Origin: DATARN01 sp963851105
GTDB lineage: Bacteria > Actinomycetota > Acidimicrobiia > Acidimicrobiales > Palsa-688
NCBI GenBank assembly: GCA_963851105.1
Contig: CAWKNP010000009.1
Location: 248,001 to 312,000 of the forward strand
DNA length: 64,000 nucleotides
Reading direction: 5' to 3'
Shown: positions 23,456-33,748 of the stretch, one piece after another
How positions within the stretch are numbered: position 1 is the first letter of the stretch
Layout of the letters: each line of letters starts with the position of its first letter
Position numbers and translations under genes: made by a program
Notes under the pieces: generated by a model
Database searches by the model: none
Seen by the model: the letters and a program-made list of their open reading frames with translations, nothing else
Told to the model about the DNA's origin: nothing

Positions 23456-25167
23456 TCCGGCCGACCCGGGAGGAGTTCCGGGCCCTGGCCGAGCAGTACT
23501 CGGTGGTGCCCGTGTGGCAGGAACTGCTGGCCGACCTGACGACGCCGGTCGCGGCCTTCGCCCGGGTGGTGGGCGACGAGGCCGGGTTCCTGCTCGAGTC
23601 CGTCGAGCACGGCGACCGCTGGGGCCGGTGGTCGTTCATCGGGCGCCGGCCCACCGCCACCATCGTCTCGCGCTGCGGTGTTCTGGAGGTGCACGGCGTG
23701 CTGCCCGACGGGGTACCGCGTGACCAAGGCGTCCTCGAGGCCGTGGCCGCGGTGCTGGCCGCCTACCGTTCTCCCCCGGCCAGCGCTCTGCCCTCCCTCG
23801 CCACCTTGCCGCCGCTGCACGGCGGCATCGTCGGCTACCTGGGGTACGACGTCGTCCGCGAGATCGAGCATCTGCCGAACGTGGCGCCCGACGAGCTCGG
23901 CTACCCCGACGCCATGCTCTCGGTCATCGGCCAGCTGGCGGCCTACGACCACTGGCGCCAACGGGTCACGCTGATCGACAGCGTGCCGTTACCTCCCGGC
24001 GCCACCGATCTCGACCGGCGCTACGACGAGGCGGTGGCCCGGCTGGAACAGATGGCCATCGACGGCACCCGGGCTCTCGACGAGCCCCTCGTCGAGCCGC
24101 CGCTGCGCGAAGACGAGTTGCCGCCGGTGACGCGCCGGACGTCGCCGCAGCAGTACGCCGATGCCGTCGAGGTGGCCAAGGAGCACATCCTGGCGGGCGA
24201 CGCCTTCCAGGTCGTCCTGGCCCAGCGCTTCGACCTCGACCTCGACGCCGAGCCTTTCGACCTCTACCGGGCACTGCGCCAGGTGAACCCCAGCCCGTAC
24301 ATGTACTTCCTCCACCACGACGAGCTCGATGTCATCGGATCCTCGCCCGAGCCCATGGTGCAGCTCCTCGACGGGCGGGTCATCTCCCGGCCGATCGCGG
24401 GGACCAGGCGCCGGGGCCGCAGCGAGGAGGAGGACCGCCGCATGGCGGGCGAGCTCCAGGAGCACCCGAAGGAGATCGCCGAGCACATCATGCTCGTCGA
24501 CCTGGCCCGCAACGACGTCGGCCGAGTCGTCACCTTCGGGACCGAGCAGGTGGACGAGCTCCTCACCTTGGAGCGCTACAGCCACGTCATGCACCTGACC
24601 TCGCAGGTCTCCGGCGCCCTGCGGCCGGGCCTCGGCCCGATCGACGTTCTGCGGGCCACCTTGCCGGCGGGCACGGTCTCGGGGGCACCCAAGGTGCGGG
24701 CCATGGAGATCATCGACGACCTCGAGCCGGCCAAACGGGGGCCCTACGCGGGGATCATCGGGTACTTCGATTTCTCGGGAAACCTGGACACCGCCATCGC
24801 CATCCGCACCATGTTGGTCGCCCCTGGCGGCCGGGCCAGCGTGACCGCGGGCGCGGGCATCGTGGCCGACAGCGACCCCGCCCAGGAGGATCTGGAGTGC
24901 CGCAACAAGGCGGCGGCGCTGCTGGCCGCGGTCCCCGGCGCCCGGCGCATTACCGCCGCCCGGAAGGCGGCCGCGGCCGCCCGGTCCGCGGGCATGGCCG
25001 GAGGCGCCGGCGCTGGGGCGCAGGCCCTGGCGCCGATGCGGGCGGCGGCCGATGCCCTGGTCGAGGCCGATGCGCCGGCGGGCGATGCCCTGGTCGAGGC
25101 GCAGGTGCCGGTAGCCGATGCCCTGGTGGAGACCCAGGCGGCGGGCGGCGCCGCCGCAGCCCCGTGA
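23452..25167 (+). CDS. trpE: anthranilate synthase component I with repetitive C-terminal tail
   Basis: A 571-residue chorismate-utilising enzyme making anthranilate with TrpG. GTG 23452 gives the usual N-terminus IRPTREEFRALAEQYSVVPV, including the regulatory LLESVEHGDRWGRWSFIG tryptophan-binding region. The catalytic half has VNPSPYMYFLHHDELDVIGS, SSPEPMV, RPIAGTRRRGRSEEED, HIMLVDLARNDVGRV, YSHVMHLTSQVSG, GTVSGAPKVRAMEIID and GAGIVADSDPAQEDLEC. The last 65 residues are an Ala-rich tail with three ADALVEA/GDALVEA-type repeats, not part of the enzyme family. trpG and trpD are not in the window. Confidence 0.94.
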   Translation: MIRPTREEFRALAEQYSVVPVWQELLADLTTPVAAFARVVGDEAGFLLESVEHGDRWGRWSFIGRRPTATIVSRCGVLEVHGVLPDGVPRDQGVLEAVAAVLAAYRSPPASALPSLATLPPLHGGIVGYLGYDVVREIEHLPNVAPDELGYPDAMLSVIGQLAAYDHWRQRVTLIDSVPLPPGATDLDRRYDEAVARLEQMAIDGTRALDEPLVEPPLREDELPPVTRRTSPQQYADAVEVAKEHILAGDAFQVVLAQRFDLDLDAEPFDLYRALRQVNPSPYMYFLHHDELDVIGSSPEPMVQLLDGRVISRPIAGTRRRGRSEEEDRRMAGELQEHPKEIAEHIMLVDLARNDVGRVVTFGTEQVDELLTLERYSHVMHLTSQVSGALRPGLGPIDVLRATLPAGTVSGAPKVRAMEIIDDLEPAKRGPYAGIIGYFDFSGNLDTAIAIRTMLVAPGGRASVTAGAGIVADSDPAQEDLECRNKAAALLAAVPGARRITAARKAAAAARSAGMAGGAGAGAQALAPMRAAADALVEADAPAGDALVEAQVPVADALVETQAAGGAAAAP

Positions 25168-26082
25168 CCGGGCAGACTGGCGGCGTGGTCGACCTGAAGA
25201 CGGAGTATCAGTTGTTGCAGGACAGCCTCGGCGCCTGCTGGGTCGAGCGCGACGTGGTATCGGTGAGCGGCCCGCAGGCGGTGACGTTCCTGCAGGGCCA
25301 GACCAGCCAGGATGTGGCGGCGCTGGCGGTGGGGGCGTCGGCGTGGACATGGGTGCTGCAGCCCCAGGGAAAGGTCGAGGCCCTGTGCCGGGTGACCCGG
25401 GTCGCCGACGAGGAACTGCTCCTCGACACCGACGGAGGCTGGGGCGAGGCGCTGGTGGCCCGCCTCAATCGCTTCAAGCTCCGCACCAAGGCCGATGTCG
25501 TCCCCGTGGCGTGGCGCTGCCTGGCCCTTCGCGGCCCCGGTGTCGCCGCGCTCGGCGTTGCCGCCGGGCACCACAGGCCAGGGGTTGGCCGTCGACGCCG
25601 AATGGCCCGGCCTCGCAGGCATTGATCTCCTCGGGCCCGATCCAGCCGTCCCCGACGGGATTGTTGTCGTCAGTACCGCCACATTCGAGCTGGCCCGCAT
25701 CTGCGCGGGCGTACCCCGCATGGGCGCCGAGCTGACCGACAAGACGATCCCCGCCGAGACCGGGCTCGTGGCCCGGACGGTCAGCTTCACCAAGGGTTGC
25801 TTCACCGGCCAGGAACTGGTGGCCCGGATCGATTCGCGGGGTGGCAACGTTCCCCGCCACCTGCGCCTGGTGGTCCTCGACGAGGTGGCGCCGGTGGGCG
25901 CGGCGGTGATGATCGACGACAAGGCGGTCGGAAGCTTGACCAGCGTCGCCGAGCACCCCGACGGCGGCGCGCGGGCGCTGGCCTATCTCGGCCGCGCCGC
26001 CACGGTCCCCGGCCCGGTGACCGTCACCTGGGATGGCGGTGCCATTGCGGGTCGGGCCGAGGCCCTCGCCGCCGCGCCATGA
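25164..26082 (+). CDS. YgfZ/GcvT-type folate-binding protein, apparent +1 frameshift
   Basis: Related to YgfZ/IBA57, a tetrahydrofolate-binding factor for Fe-S enzyme maturation. The first frame (from GTG 25164, overlapping the trpE stop) carries VSVSGPQAVTFLQGQTSQDV and LQPQGKVEALCRV; the second frame carries the family signature KGCFTGQELVARIDSRGG and VPRHLRLVVLDE to the stop at 26080-26082. Deleting one G in the GGG at 25566-25568 fuses the two as VAAG-TTGQGLAVDAEWPG and gives a normal protein of about 305 residues. No other defect is seen, so an assembly indel is likelier than true loss. The next gene overlaps its stop (ATGA). Confidence 0.8.
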
Positions 26083-26927
26083 TCGGCTCCCGGAGCCGCT
26101 TCGGAGTGCTGGCGGTCGCGACCGGGCTGCTCCTGGCGGGGTGCACCGGGATCGCCAACCTCCACATCCCCACCCCTCCGAACACCCAGGCGGGCCAGGG
26201 CGCCACCACCACCGTGACCCAGGTGTTGTCAGGCGTGAGCCTGGCTCCCGTCGCCCCGGCGCCATCGACGACCGTGGTGCTCGTCGGTGGCCAGGCGTCG
26301 CTGTCCGGCATCGTGGTCGGTCCGTCGGGCCCGGTTCCGGGCGCCACGGTGTACGTGGAGCGCCTGGTGGGCGACTCTGTGGGGGCAAAGGCGGTCCCCA
26401 CGGCGCCCGACGGGACCTGGAAACTCCCCGGGATACTCGGCGGGCGCTACCGGATCCGCGCCTGGCACGCCCCTGATCTAGCGTTGACGACGCCGCAGAT
26501 CCTGCTCCTCGGGGTCAAGGACAATCCGAACGTCACGCTGACCCTGATGGCCTACAACGGCCAGAACCTGACCGCCGCGGTGGCGCCCAGCCCGCCCCAG
26601 GTCGGCCAGGTCGCCAGCCTCGTCCTGCAGGCGACGCAGCAGGTGGTGGGCGGCGACGGCGTGGTACGGGGGGCGCCGCTGCCCGGCGCCAGCGTCTTGG
26701 TCTTCGCGGCCGGCAACGTGGTGCTGGCGGGCACCAATCCCGGCATCACCGACGCCACCGGCCGCATGGCATTGCAAATGGGGTGCGCCACGGTGGGCCC
26801 CGTCGGGCTGTCGGCGACGGTCAATTCGCTGACGTCGTTCCCCCTGACGGTGGCCGATTGCTCGATCTTCGTGCCTCCGGTCACCACGGCGACGACGGTG
26901 AAGCCGCCGTCATCGTCGGTGCCGTAG
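26079..26927 (+). CDS. predicted lipoprotein with carboxypeptidase-regulatory-like repeats
   Basis: A 282-residue exported protein with lipobox LLLAGC at about residue 18-23. The mature part has two beta-sandwich stretches of the carboxypeptidase D regulatory type: LSGIVVGPSGPVPGATVYVE with PDGTWKLPGILGGRYRIRAW, and LPGASVLVFAAGNVVLAG with ITDATGRMALQMGC. A Thr/Pro/Ser-rich end (VTTATTVKPPSSSVP) follows. The last 47 bases overlap the 3' end of the convergent histidine kinase gene. It is coupled to the ygfZ-type gene by ATGA. Function unknown; cell-surface structural role possible. Confidence 0.75.
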   Translation: MIGSRSRFGVLAVATGLLLAGCTGIANLHIPTPPNTQAGQGATTTVTQVLSGVSLAPVAPAPSTTVVLVGGQASLSGIVVGPSGPVPGATVYVERLVGDSVGAKAVPTAPDGTWKLPGILGGRYRIRAWHAPDLALTTPQILLLGVKDNPNVTLTLMAYNGQNLTAAVAPSPPQVGQVASLVLQATQQVVGGDGVVRGAPLPGASVLVFAAGNVVLAGTNPGITDATGRMALQMGCATVGPVGLSATVNSLTSFPLTVADCSIFVPPVTTATTVKPPSSSVP

Positions 26928-28350
26928 CCGAGGACCACATCGGCAGGGTCACCACGACCCGGGTCCCGCCGGCGCCGGCCCGGCCGGTCGGTGATTCCGC
27001 CCGCACCGCACCCCCCATGGCCGCGACCAATTCGGCGACGATGGCCAGGCCGAGGCCGGTTCCCACCTGGCGGGCGGGGTAGCGCGACGAGATGAACAGC
27101 CGGTCGAAGACCCGGGGCAGGTCGTCGGCCGCGATGCCCGGCCCGTCGTCGTCGACGCTGATGATCGCCCCCTCCGGTGACGACGCCACGGCCACCTGAA
27201 CCCGGCTCTGGGCGTACTTGAGTGCGTTTTCGACCAGATTGGCGACCACCTGCGCCAGCCGGTCGGGATCGGCGTTGGCCACGATGGCCCCGGCCCCCGC
27301 CGCCACTCCCGCCGCCACCGGCGTCGCGGTCACGTCGAGGCGCAAGCCCAGCTCCTCGGCCGCGGGCCGGAACCCCTCCCCGGCGTCGGCGACCACTTCG
27401 GCCACGTCAATGGGCCGCAGGTGGAGGTCGAAGCGCCGGGCGTCGAAACGAGCGAGGTCGAGCAGGTCCTGCACCAGGCGCTCCAGCCGGCGAGCCTCGG
27501 CGGAGATGATCTCGCCGGCGCGGGCGTTGTCGGGCGCCGCCCCTTCCGCGATGGCGTCGGCGAAACCCCGGATCGACGTCAGCGGGGTGCGCAGGTCATG
27601 CGACACCGACAGCAGGAACTGGCGCTCGAGGCCTTTCGACCGGGCCAGGGTGTCGGTCATGCGGTTGATGGAGTGGGCGAGCGACTCGAGCTCGGGGTAG
27701 GCGTGGTCGGGCAACGGAACCTGCGCCGTCAGGTCGCCGGCCGCGATCCGCCGGGTGACCGCCTCCGCATCGCGCAGCGGGCGGCTGATGCGCCGGCCCA
27801 GGCGGTCGCCGACCAGCGCGGACACCGCCAGGACCAACGCCGCCGACAGCAGGAACCACGGCAGGGCCTGACGGATGCCGGTGGCCGGGTTGCGGGTGAG
27901 CACGACCACCTGGGTGACGTCGGCGCTCCGGGCGGTCAGCTTGGATTGGTACGGCGCGGCCGCGTAGACGACCTGGCCCCGGGTGCCCGAGACGATCTGG
28001 CCCTGCAGCAGGCGGTCGGGGTGCAGGGCGGCGGCGGTCAGGCCGGCGGGGAGGGCGGCGGCCTTGCGGGGCTGGTTGACGTCGATCAGCTGGCCCCCGG
28101 GGGCGACGACGAGCACGACGTCGTTCTCGTCTTTCAGCGGGGTCCGCAGGATGCGCAGCAGGTTGAGGGCCGGGCGGCCGGCGTCGATCTCGGCCTTGAT
28201 GGCGGCTGCCACGTCGGCCGCTTGGCGGCTCAGCTCGGTGCGGGTGCGGTTGCGCGCCGCGTGGGCGGCGAGCGCGAAGGTGACGGCGCCGGTCAGGAAG
28301 ATGGCTCCCACGACGACGCCGATGATGGTGGTGGTGAGGCGGCGCTGCAC
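26881..28350 (-). CDS. two-component sensor histidine kinase
   Basis: A 489-residue membrane kinase: two membrane segments (IGVVVGAIFLTGAVTFALAA at residues 9-28 and about 165-185) enclose an extracellular sensor, followed by a HAMP domain (RRISRPLRDAEAVTRRIAAG), the phosphoacceptor helix LLSVSHDLRTPLTSIRGFAD, N box VANLVENALKYA, G1 VDDDGPGIAADDLPRVF and G2 VGTGLGLAIVAELV. GTG 28350 has AAAGGA upstream. It sits 12 bases downstream of its response regulator. The final 20 residues arise from the overlap with the convergent lipoprotein gene. Signal unknown. Confidence 0.93.
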   Translation of the reverse strand: MQRRLTTTIIGVVVGAIFLTGAVTFALAAHAARNRTRTELSRQAADVAAAIKAEIDAGRPALNLLRILRTPLKDENDVVLVVAPGGQLIDVNQPRKAAALPAGLTAAALHPDRLLQGQIVSGTRGQVVYAAAPYQSKLTARSADVTQVVVLTRNPATGIRQALPWFLLSAALVLAVSALVGDRLGRRISRPLRDAEAVTRRIAAGDLTAQVPLPDHAYPELESLAHSINRMTDTLARSKGLERQFLLSVSHDLRTPLTSIRGFADAIAEGAAPDNARAGEIISAEARRLERLVQDLLDLARFDARRFDLHLRPIDVAEVVADAGEGFRPAAEELGLRLDVTATPVAAGVAAGAGAIVANADPDRLAQVVANLVENALKYAQSRVQVAVASSPEGAIISVDDDGPGIAADDLPRVFDRLFISSRYPARQVGTGLGLAIVAELVAAMGGAVRAESPTGRAGAGGTRVVVTLPMWSSATAPTMTAASPSSPW

Positions 28351-28362
28351 CCGGTCCTTTAC

Positions 28363-29058
28363 TCAGCCCAGCCGGTAGCCGATGCCCCACACCGTTGCCA
28401 GCGGCAGGCCCGAGCCGAGCTTCTTGCGCAACTGGCGGACGTGGACGTCGACGGTGCGTTCGTCGCCGCACCACCCGACCCCCCACACTCCGTCGAGGAG
28501 TTGCTGGCGGGTCAGGGCGAGGCCGCTGTTGGCGGCCAGGAACTGGAGGAGGTCGAATTCGCGCGCCGCCAACGGGATCACCGTGCCGTTGACCCGTGCC
28601 TCGCGCCGGCCGGTATCGATCTCGACGGTGCCTGCTTGCAGCAGCCCCGAGGCGTCGCGGGGGCCGTCGGTGCGCCGCAGGATGGCCCGGACCCGGGCGA
28701 CGAGCTCCCGGGGCGAGAAGGGCTTGGTCACGTAGTCGTCGGCGCCCAACTCGAGGCCGAGGACGCGGTCGATCTCGCCGTCTCGGGCGGTCAGCATGAG
28801 CACCGGCACCGGCAGGCGAGCCCGGACCCGGCGGCACACCTCGAGGCCGTCGATCGCCCCGGGAAGGCCGACGTCGAGGATGGCGAGGCGGGGCCGTTCC
28901 CGGTCGATGGCGGCCAGGCCGGCCTCGCCGTTGGCGGCCTGGATCACCCGGAACCCCTCGCGGCGGAGGTAGATGTCGACCAGATCGGCGATATTGGGGT
29001 CGTCTTCCACGACCACGATCGTTCCCAGGTCGGAGTGCACCACGTCGTAGCTTGGCAC
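28363..29058 (-). CDS. OmpR/PhoB-family response regulator
   Basis: A protein of about 231 residues with an N-terminal receiver (IVVVEDDPNIADLVDIYL, phospho-acceptor Asp in LAILDVGLPG, VLMLTARDGEIDRVLG and the Lys in GADDYVTKPFSPRELVARV) and a C-terminal winged helix (ARVNGTVIPLAAREFDLLQF, LTRQQLLDGVWG, ERTVDVHVRQLRKKLG, TVWGIGYRLG). Start uncertain: GTG 29058, 29043 or 29040. It is divergent from trpC by about 63 bases and upstream of its kinase. No direct link to tryptophan synthesis is evident. Confidence 0.92.
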   Translation of the reverse strand: MPSYDVVHSDLGTIVVVEDDPNIADLVDIYLRREGFRVIQAANGEAGLAAIDRERPRLAILDVGLPGAIDGLEVCRRVRARLPVPVLMLTARDGEIDRVLGLELGADDYVTKPFSPRELVARVRAILRRTDGPRDASGLLQAGTVEIDTGRREARVNGTVIPLAAREFDLLQFLAANSGLALTRQQLLDGVWGVGWCGDERTVDVHVRQLRKKLGSGLPLATVWGIGYRLG

Positions 29059-29121
29059 CGAGTTGTGAGGAGGTTGTGATCGGGGGGCCGCCCCGGAGGG
29101 CTTACTAGGCTGGCGACCGCC

Positions 29122-29907
29122 GTGGCTACTTATCTGGACCGCATCCTCGCTGCCCATCGCGCCGCGGCTGCCGCCGACCCCCGATCCCTCACTCTCCTTC
29201 TCGGCGAAGCGGAATCGCGCCCGGGCCGACCCCCGCGGGGCTTCCGGGGCGCCATCGAGGCCCGCGCCGGCGGCGTGGCGGTGATCGCGGAGATCAAGCG
29301 CCGGTCGCCGTCGAAGGGCGATCTGGCCCCCGATCTGGTGCCCGAGGTGCAGGCCAAGGCGTATGAGAGCGGCGGGGCGACGTGCTTGTCGGTCCTCACC
29401 GACGCCGAGTTCTTCGGGGGGTCGCCCGATGACTTGGTGGCCGCGTCGATGGCCACCGGACTACCGGTATTGCGCAAGGATTTCACCGTCGGGCCCGCGG
29501 ATGTGTGCGACGCCGCGCTGATGGGGGCCGACGCGGTCCTGTTGATTGCGGCCGCCCTTTCCCCAAGCCTGCTGGCAGAACTGGCCGGCCTGGCGGCCCA
29601 CCTGGGCCTCGATGCGCTGGTTGAGGTGCACGACGAGTCCGAGGTGGCGGTGGCGGTGGCGGCCGGCGCCACCCTCATCGGCGTCAACCAGCGGGACCTG
29701 GTCACCTTCGAGGTGGACGCCGACCGGGCGGTGCGGGTGGCGGCCAGCATCCCGCCGGGTGTCGTGCGGGTCGCGGAGTCGGGGATCCGGGGGGCCGGCG
29801 ACGTGACCCGGCTGGCCGAGGCCGGCTACGACGCCGTGCTCGTCGGCGAGTCGCTGGTGCGCTCGGGCGACCCGGCCGCCGCCGTCGCCGCCCTGCGGGG
29901 CGCCTGA
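29122..29907 (+). CDS. trpC: indole-3-glycerol phosphate synthase
   Basis: A 261-residue TIM-barrel enzyme closing the indole ring. Motifs: YLDRILAAHRAAAAADPRSL, VAVIAEIKRRSPSKGDLAP with the catalytic Glu and Lys, ATCLSVLTDAEFFGGSPDDL, LPVLRKDFTVGPADVCDAAL, GADAVLLIAAAL, LVEVHDESE, LIGVNQRDLVTFEVDAD and VAESGIRGAGDVTRL. GTG 29122 starts the second trp block, separated from trpE by a two-component system. The TGA overlaps trpF by one base (TGATG). Confidence 0.95.
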   Translation: MATYLDRILAAHRAAAAADPRSLTLLLGEAESRPGRPPRGFRGAIEARAGGVAVIAEIKRRSPSKGDLAPDLVPEVQAKAYESGGATCLSVLTDAEFFGGSPDDLVAASMATGLPVLRKDFTVGPADVCDAALMGADAVLLIAAALSPSLLAELAGLAAHLGLDALVEVHDESEVAVAVAAGATLIGVNQRDLVTFEVDADRAVRVAASIPPGVVRVAESGIRGAGDVTRLAEAGYDAVLVGESLVRSGDPAAAVAALRGA

Positions 29908-30562
29908 TGTTCGTCAAGATCTGCGGAACGACCAGCGAGGAGGACGCCCTGCTGGCGGTGGCCATGGGCGCCGACGCCGTCGGGTTCATCTTCGCCCCCT
30001 CCCCCCGCCAGATCGCCCCCGGCCTGGCCCGGGACATCGCGGTGCGGCTGCCGCCGGAGGTCCTGACTGTCGGGGTTTTCCGCGACGAGCTCCCCGAGCG
30101 GGTGGTCGACATCTGTCTGGGGGCGGGGTTGAAAGCGGCCCAGCTGCACGGCCGGGAGCAGCCCGAGCAGGCCCGCTGGGTCCGCCAGCGCCTGCGCTGG
30201 GTGATCCAGGCGTTCGCCGCCGGCGACCCGGCGGTGACCCGGGCGGCGGAGTACGGCGTCGACGCGGTGCTGCTCGACAACCCCACCCCGGGGTCGGGCG
30301 AGGTCTTCGACTGGAAGCTGGCCGGGGAGGCCCCGACCGGTACCCGGCTGATCATTGCGGGCGGCCTGACGCCGGAAAATGTGGGCGCCGCGGTGGCTGC
30401 GGTGCAACCGTGGGGCGTGGACGCGGTGAGCGGCGTCGAGAAGTCGCCCGGTCACAAGGACCCGGTGAAGCTACGGGCGTTCGTGGCCGCGGCCCGGGCG
30501 GCCGCGGCGCCGCCCTACGCGGGCGACTTCGACGACCGGCCCTACGACTGGCAGGAGGACCC

Positions 30563-30566
<4 letters not shown>
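29907..30566 (+). CDS. trpF: phosphoribosylanthranilate isomerase
   Basis: A 219-residue TIM-barrel isomerase. Motifs: VKICGTTSEEDALLAVAMGA with the catalytic Cys, AVGFIFAPSPRQIAPGLARD, VGVFRDEL, KAAQLHGREQPEQARWVRQ, AVLLDNPTPGSGEVFDWKL with the catalytic Asp, and IIAGGLTPENVGAAV followed by VDAVSGVEKSPGHKDPVKLR. A discrete TrpF in an actinobacterium-like genome argues that HisA here need not be the bifunctional PriA. ATG 29907 overlaps trpC, and its stop overlaps trpB. Confidence 0.95.
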
Positions 30567-31762
<1,196 letters not shown>

Positions 31763-31766
<4 letters not shown>

Positions 31767-32578
31767 CGCAGCTCGGGGCCCAAGGGGTCCTTCGCGCCGG
31801 GGGAGTCCACCGCGTCGAGGCCACCCTCCGGGCTCGCCGGGCCGAGGGCCGCAAGCTCCTGGTGCCCTACGTGACCGGCGGCCTAGGCCCACACTGGATC
31901 GACGTGATCCACGCCATGGTGGCGGCGGGGGCCGATGCCGTCGAGGTGGGCATCCCGTTCTCCGACCCGGTGATGGACGGCCCGACCATCCAGGAGGCGT
32001 CGCTCAAGGCGCTGCAGTTCGGGGCCACGCCGCCGGGAATCCTGGCCGACCTGGCGCGCGTCGACGTCGGCGTGCCCCTGATCGCCATGACCTACTACAA
32101 CCTGGTCTTCCGGGGCGGCCACCGCCGATTCGCCCACAGCCTGATCGACTCCGGTGTCGCGGGCATCATCATCCCCGACGTCCCCCTGGAAGAAATGGGC
32201 GACTGGTCCCGGGCGGCCGATGACGCCGGCGTCGAGACCGTTCTGCTGGCGGCGCCGGTCACCGGCGACGACCGGCTGGCCGAGCTGTGCCGCCGTTCAC
32301 GGGGCTTCGTCTACGGCGTCAACATCATGGGCGTCACCGGCGAGCGGGCCACCGTCGCCCGCTCGGGCCGGCTCCTCGGCGAGCGCCTCAAGGCTGCGAC
32401 CGACAAACCGGTGCTCATGGGCTTCGGTGTTTCCAGCCCGGAGCAGGCCGCTGAGGCGGCGTCGTTCGCCGACGGGGTCGTCGTCGCCTCCGCCCTCATG
32501 CGCATCCTGCTCGACGACGGCACGCCCGAACGTGTCGGCGAGCGGGTGGCCGAGATCCGCGCCGCGCTCGACGCCTGA
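31763..32578 (+). CDS. trpA: tryptophan synthase alpha chain
   Basis: A 271-residue TIM-barrel lyase cleaving indole-3-glycerol phosphate. Motifs: LVPYVTGGLGPHWIDVIHAM, ADAVEVGIPFSDPVMDGPTI with the catalytic Glu, Asp in VGIPFSDPVMDGP, IQEASLKALQFGATPPGIL, PLIAMTYYNLVFRGG, IPDVPLEEMGDW, FVYGVNIMGVTGER, and VLMGFGVSSPEQAAEA. ATG 31763 overlaps the trpB stop. It is the last gene of the trp block; the convergent dehydrogenase ends 20 bases downstream. Confidence 0.95.
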
Positions 32579-32597
32579 GCGGGGGTTTCCTCGCCCG

Positions 32598-33644
32598 CTA
32601 CTGGGAAAAAGAGAGGACGGTCTTCACATCGTCGGGTTGGCGGGTATACGCGTCGCGCCACTGATCGAGGGGAACCGTCCGCGTGATCAGCCGCCGCAAC
32701 CAGTTCGGGTCGGCCGCCGCCAGCGCCGCCGCCCCCGCCTCGTAGTGGGTGCGGTTGGCGTTGACCGAGCCGAAGACCACGTCGTTCTGCAGCACCATGG
32801 CCCGGTTGAGGAGGCCGGCGTCGACGTCGAAGTCCCGCCCGCCGCTCGACACGCCGGTCAGGCAGACGATGCCGTCGGGGGTGTTGTGCAGCATGGCGTC
32901 GAGCACCAGCTGGGCGACGCCGGTGCACTCGACGACGATGTCCGGCGTGATGCCGGTCTCGGCCAGGCTGCCATGGTGGTAGGTGGCGCCCAGGGCCGCG
33001 ACCAGCTCGGGTTTCAGGCCGTCGCTCACCTGGTCGAGCACGTGGGTGTCGAGGCCGCGTTGCACCCCGAGGAGGGCGGCCAGTAGCCCGATGGGCCCGG
33101 CGCCGGTGACGAGGACGGTCTTCGGTGCCCAGTGGGCCCGCCGGCCGATGCGCTCGATATGGTCCCACGCCTTGGCCACCACCGTCGTCGGCTCGAGCAG
33201 GACCCCGAGCGGGCCGAGAGTCGGGTCGACCTTGACGGCGTACTCGGGATGGATCCGGTAGCGCTGCGACGCGTAGCCGTGCCGTTGCTTGATACCGCGC
33301 TCGGTGTACTGGCCGTTGCGGCACATGTCCCACTCGCCCACGGCGCAGTTGGCGCAGGGAACCGGGTCGGGGCGGCGGACGATGCCGACCACCAGGTCAC
33401 CTTTTTCCAAGCCGGACCCTTGCGGGGCCTCCATGACCCGGCCCAACGATTCGTGCCCGATGGCCAGGCGGGTTTCGCCGGGCGGGGCCCAGCCGTAGTC
33501 GCCCTTGATGATCTCGAGGTCGGTGCCGCACACCCCGATCGACAGGGTCTCGACGAGCACCGGGCCATCGGCCTCGGGCGGCTCCGGCAGTTCGGTGAGG
33601 TCCACGGAGTTCGCCTGCAACGGCACGACGGTGACGGCTCGCAT
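32598..33644 (-). CDS. zinc-dependent medium-chain dehydrogenase, glucose 1-dehydrogenase type
   Basis: A 348-residue MDR enzyme from ATG 33644 (MRAVTVVPLQANSVDL). Catalytic zinc ligands are in GVCGTDLEIIKGDYG and AIGHESLGRVM, the structural-zinc Cys set in PCANCAVGEWDMC, and the Rossmann motif is VLVTGAGPIGLLAALLG. The features GDYGWAPPGE, EPTTVVAKAWDHIER and GSVNANRTHYE match archaeal and bacterial glucose 1-dehydrogenases with the Glc-DH C-terminal domain rather than classic alcohol dehydrogenases. It may oxidise glucose or another aldose with NAD(P). It stands alone between the trp block and a membrane protein gene. Confidence 0.85.
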   Translation of the reverse strand: MRAVTVVPLQANSVDLTELPEPPEADGPVLVETLSIGVCGTDLEIIKGDYGWAPPGETRLAIGHESLGRVMEAPQGSGLEKGDLVVGIVRRPDPVPCANCAVGEWDMCRNGQYTERGIKQRHGYASQRYRIHPEYAVKVDPTLGPLGVLLEPTTVVAKAWDHIERIGRRAHWAPKTVLVTGAGPIGLLAALLGVQRGLDTHVLDQVSDGLKPELVAALGATYHHGSLAETGITPDIVVECTGVAQLVLDAMLHNTPDGIVCLTGVSSGGRDFDVDAGLLNRAMVLQNDVVFGSVNANRTHYEAGAAALAAADPNWLRRLITRTVPLDQWRDAYTRQPDDVKTVLSFSQ

Positions 33645-33748
33645 GCGCGGGAGCGTAGGCGCGTTCGACCGCGCCGGCGACGGCGCCGGCGGGGCCACGG
33701 CGGCCATCTGCGAGTTCCTCGTCGGCCGGCGGGCCTAATCTCAGCACC

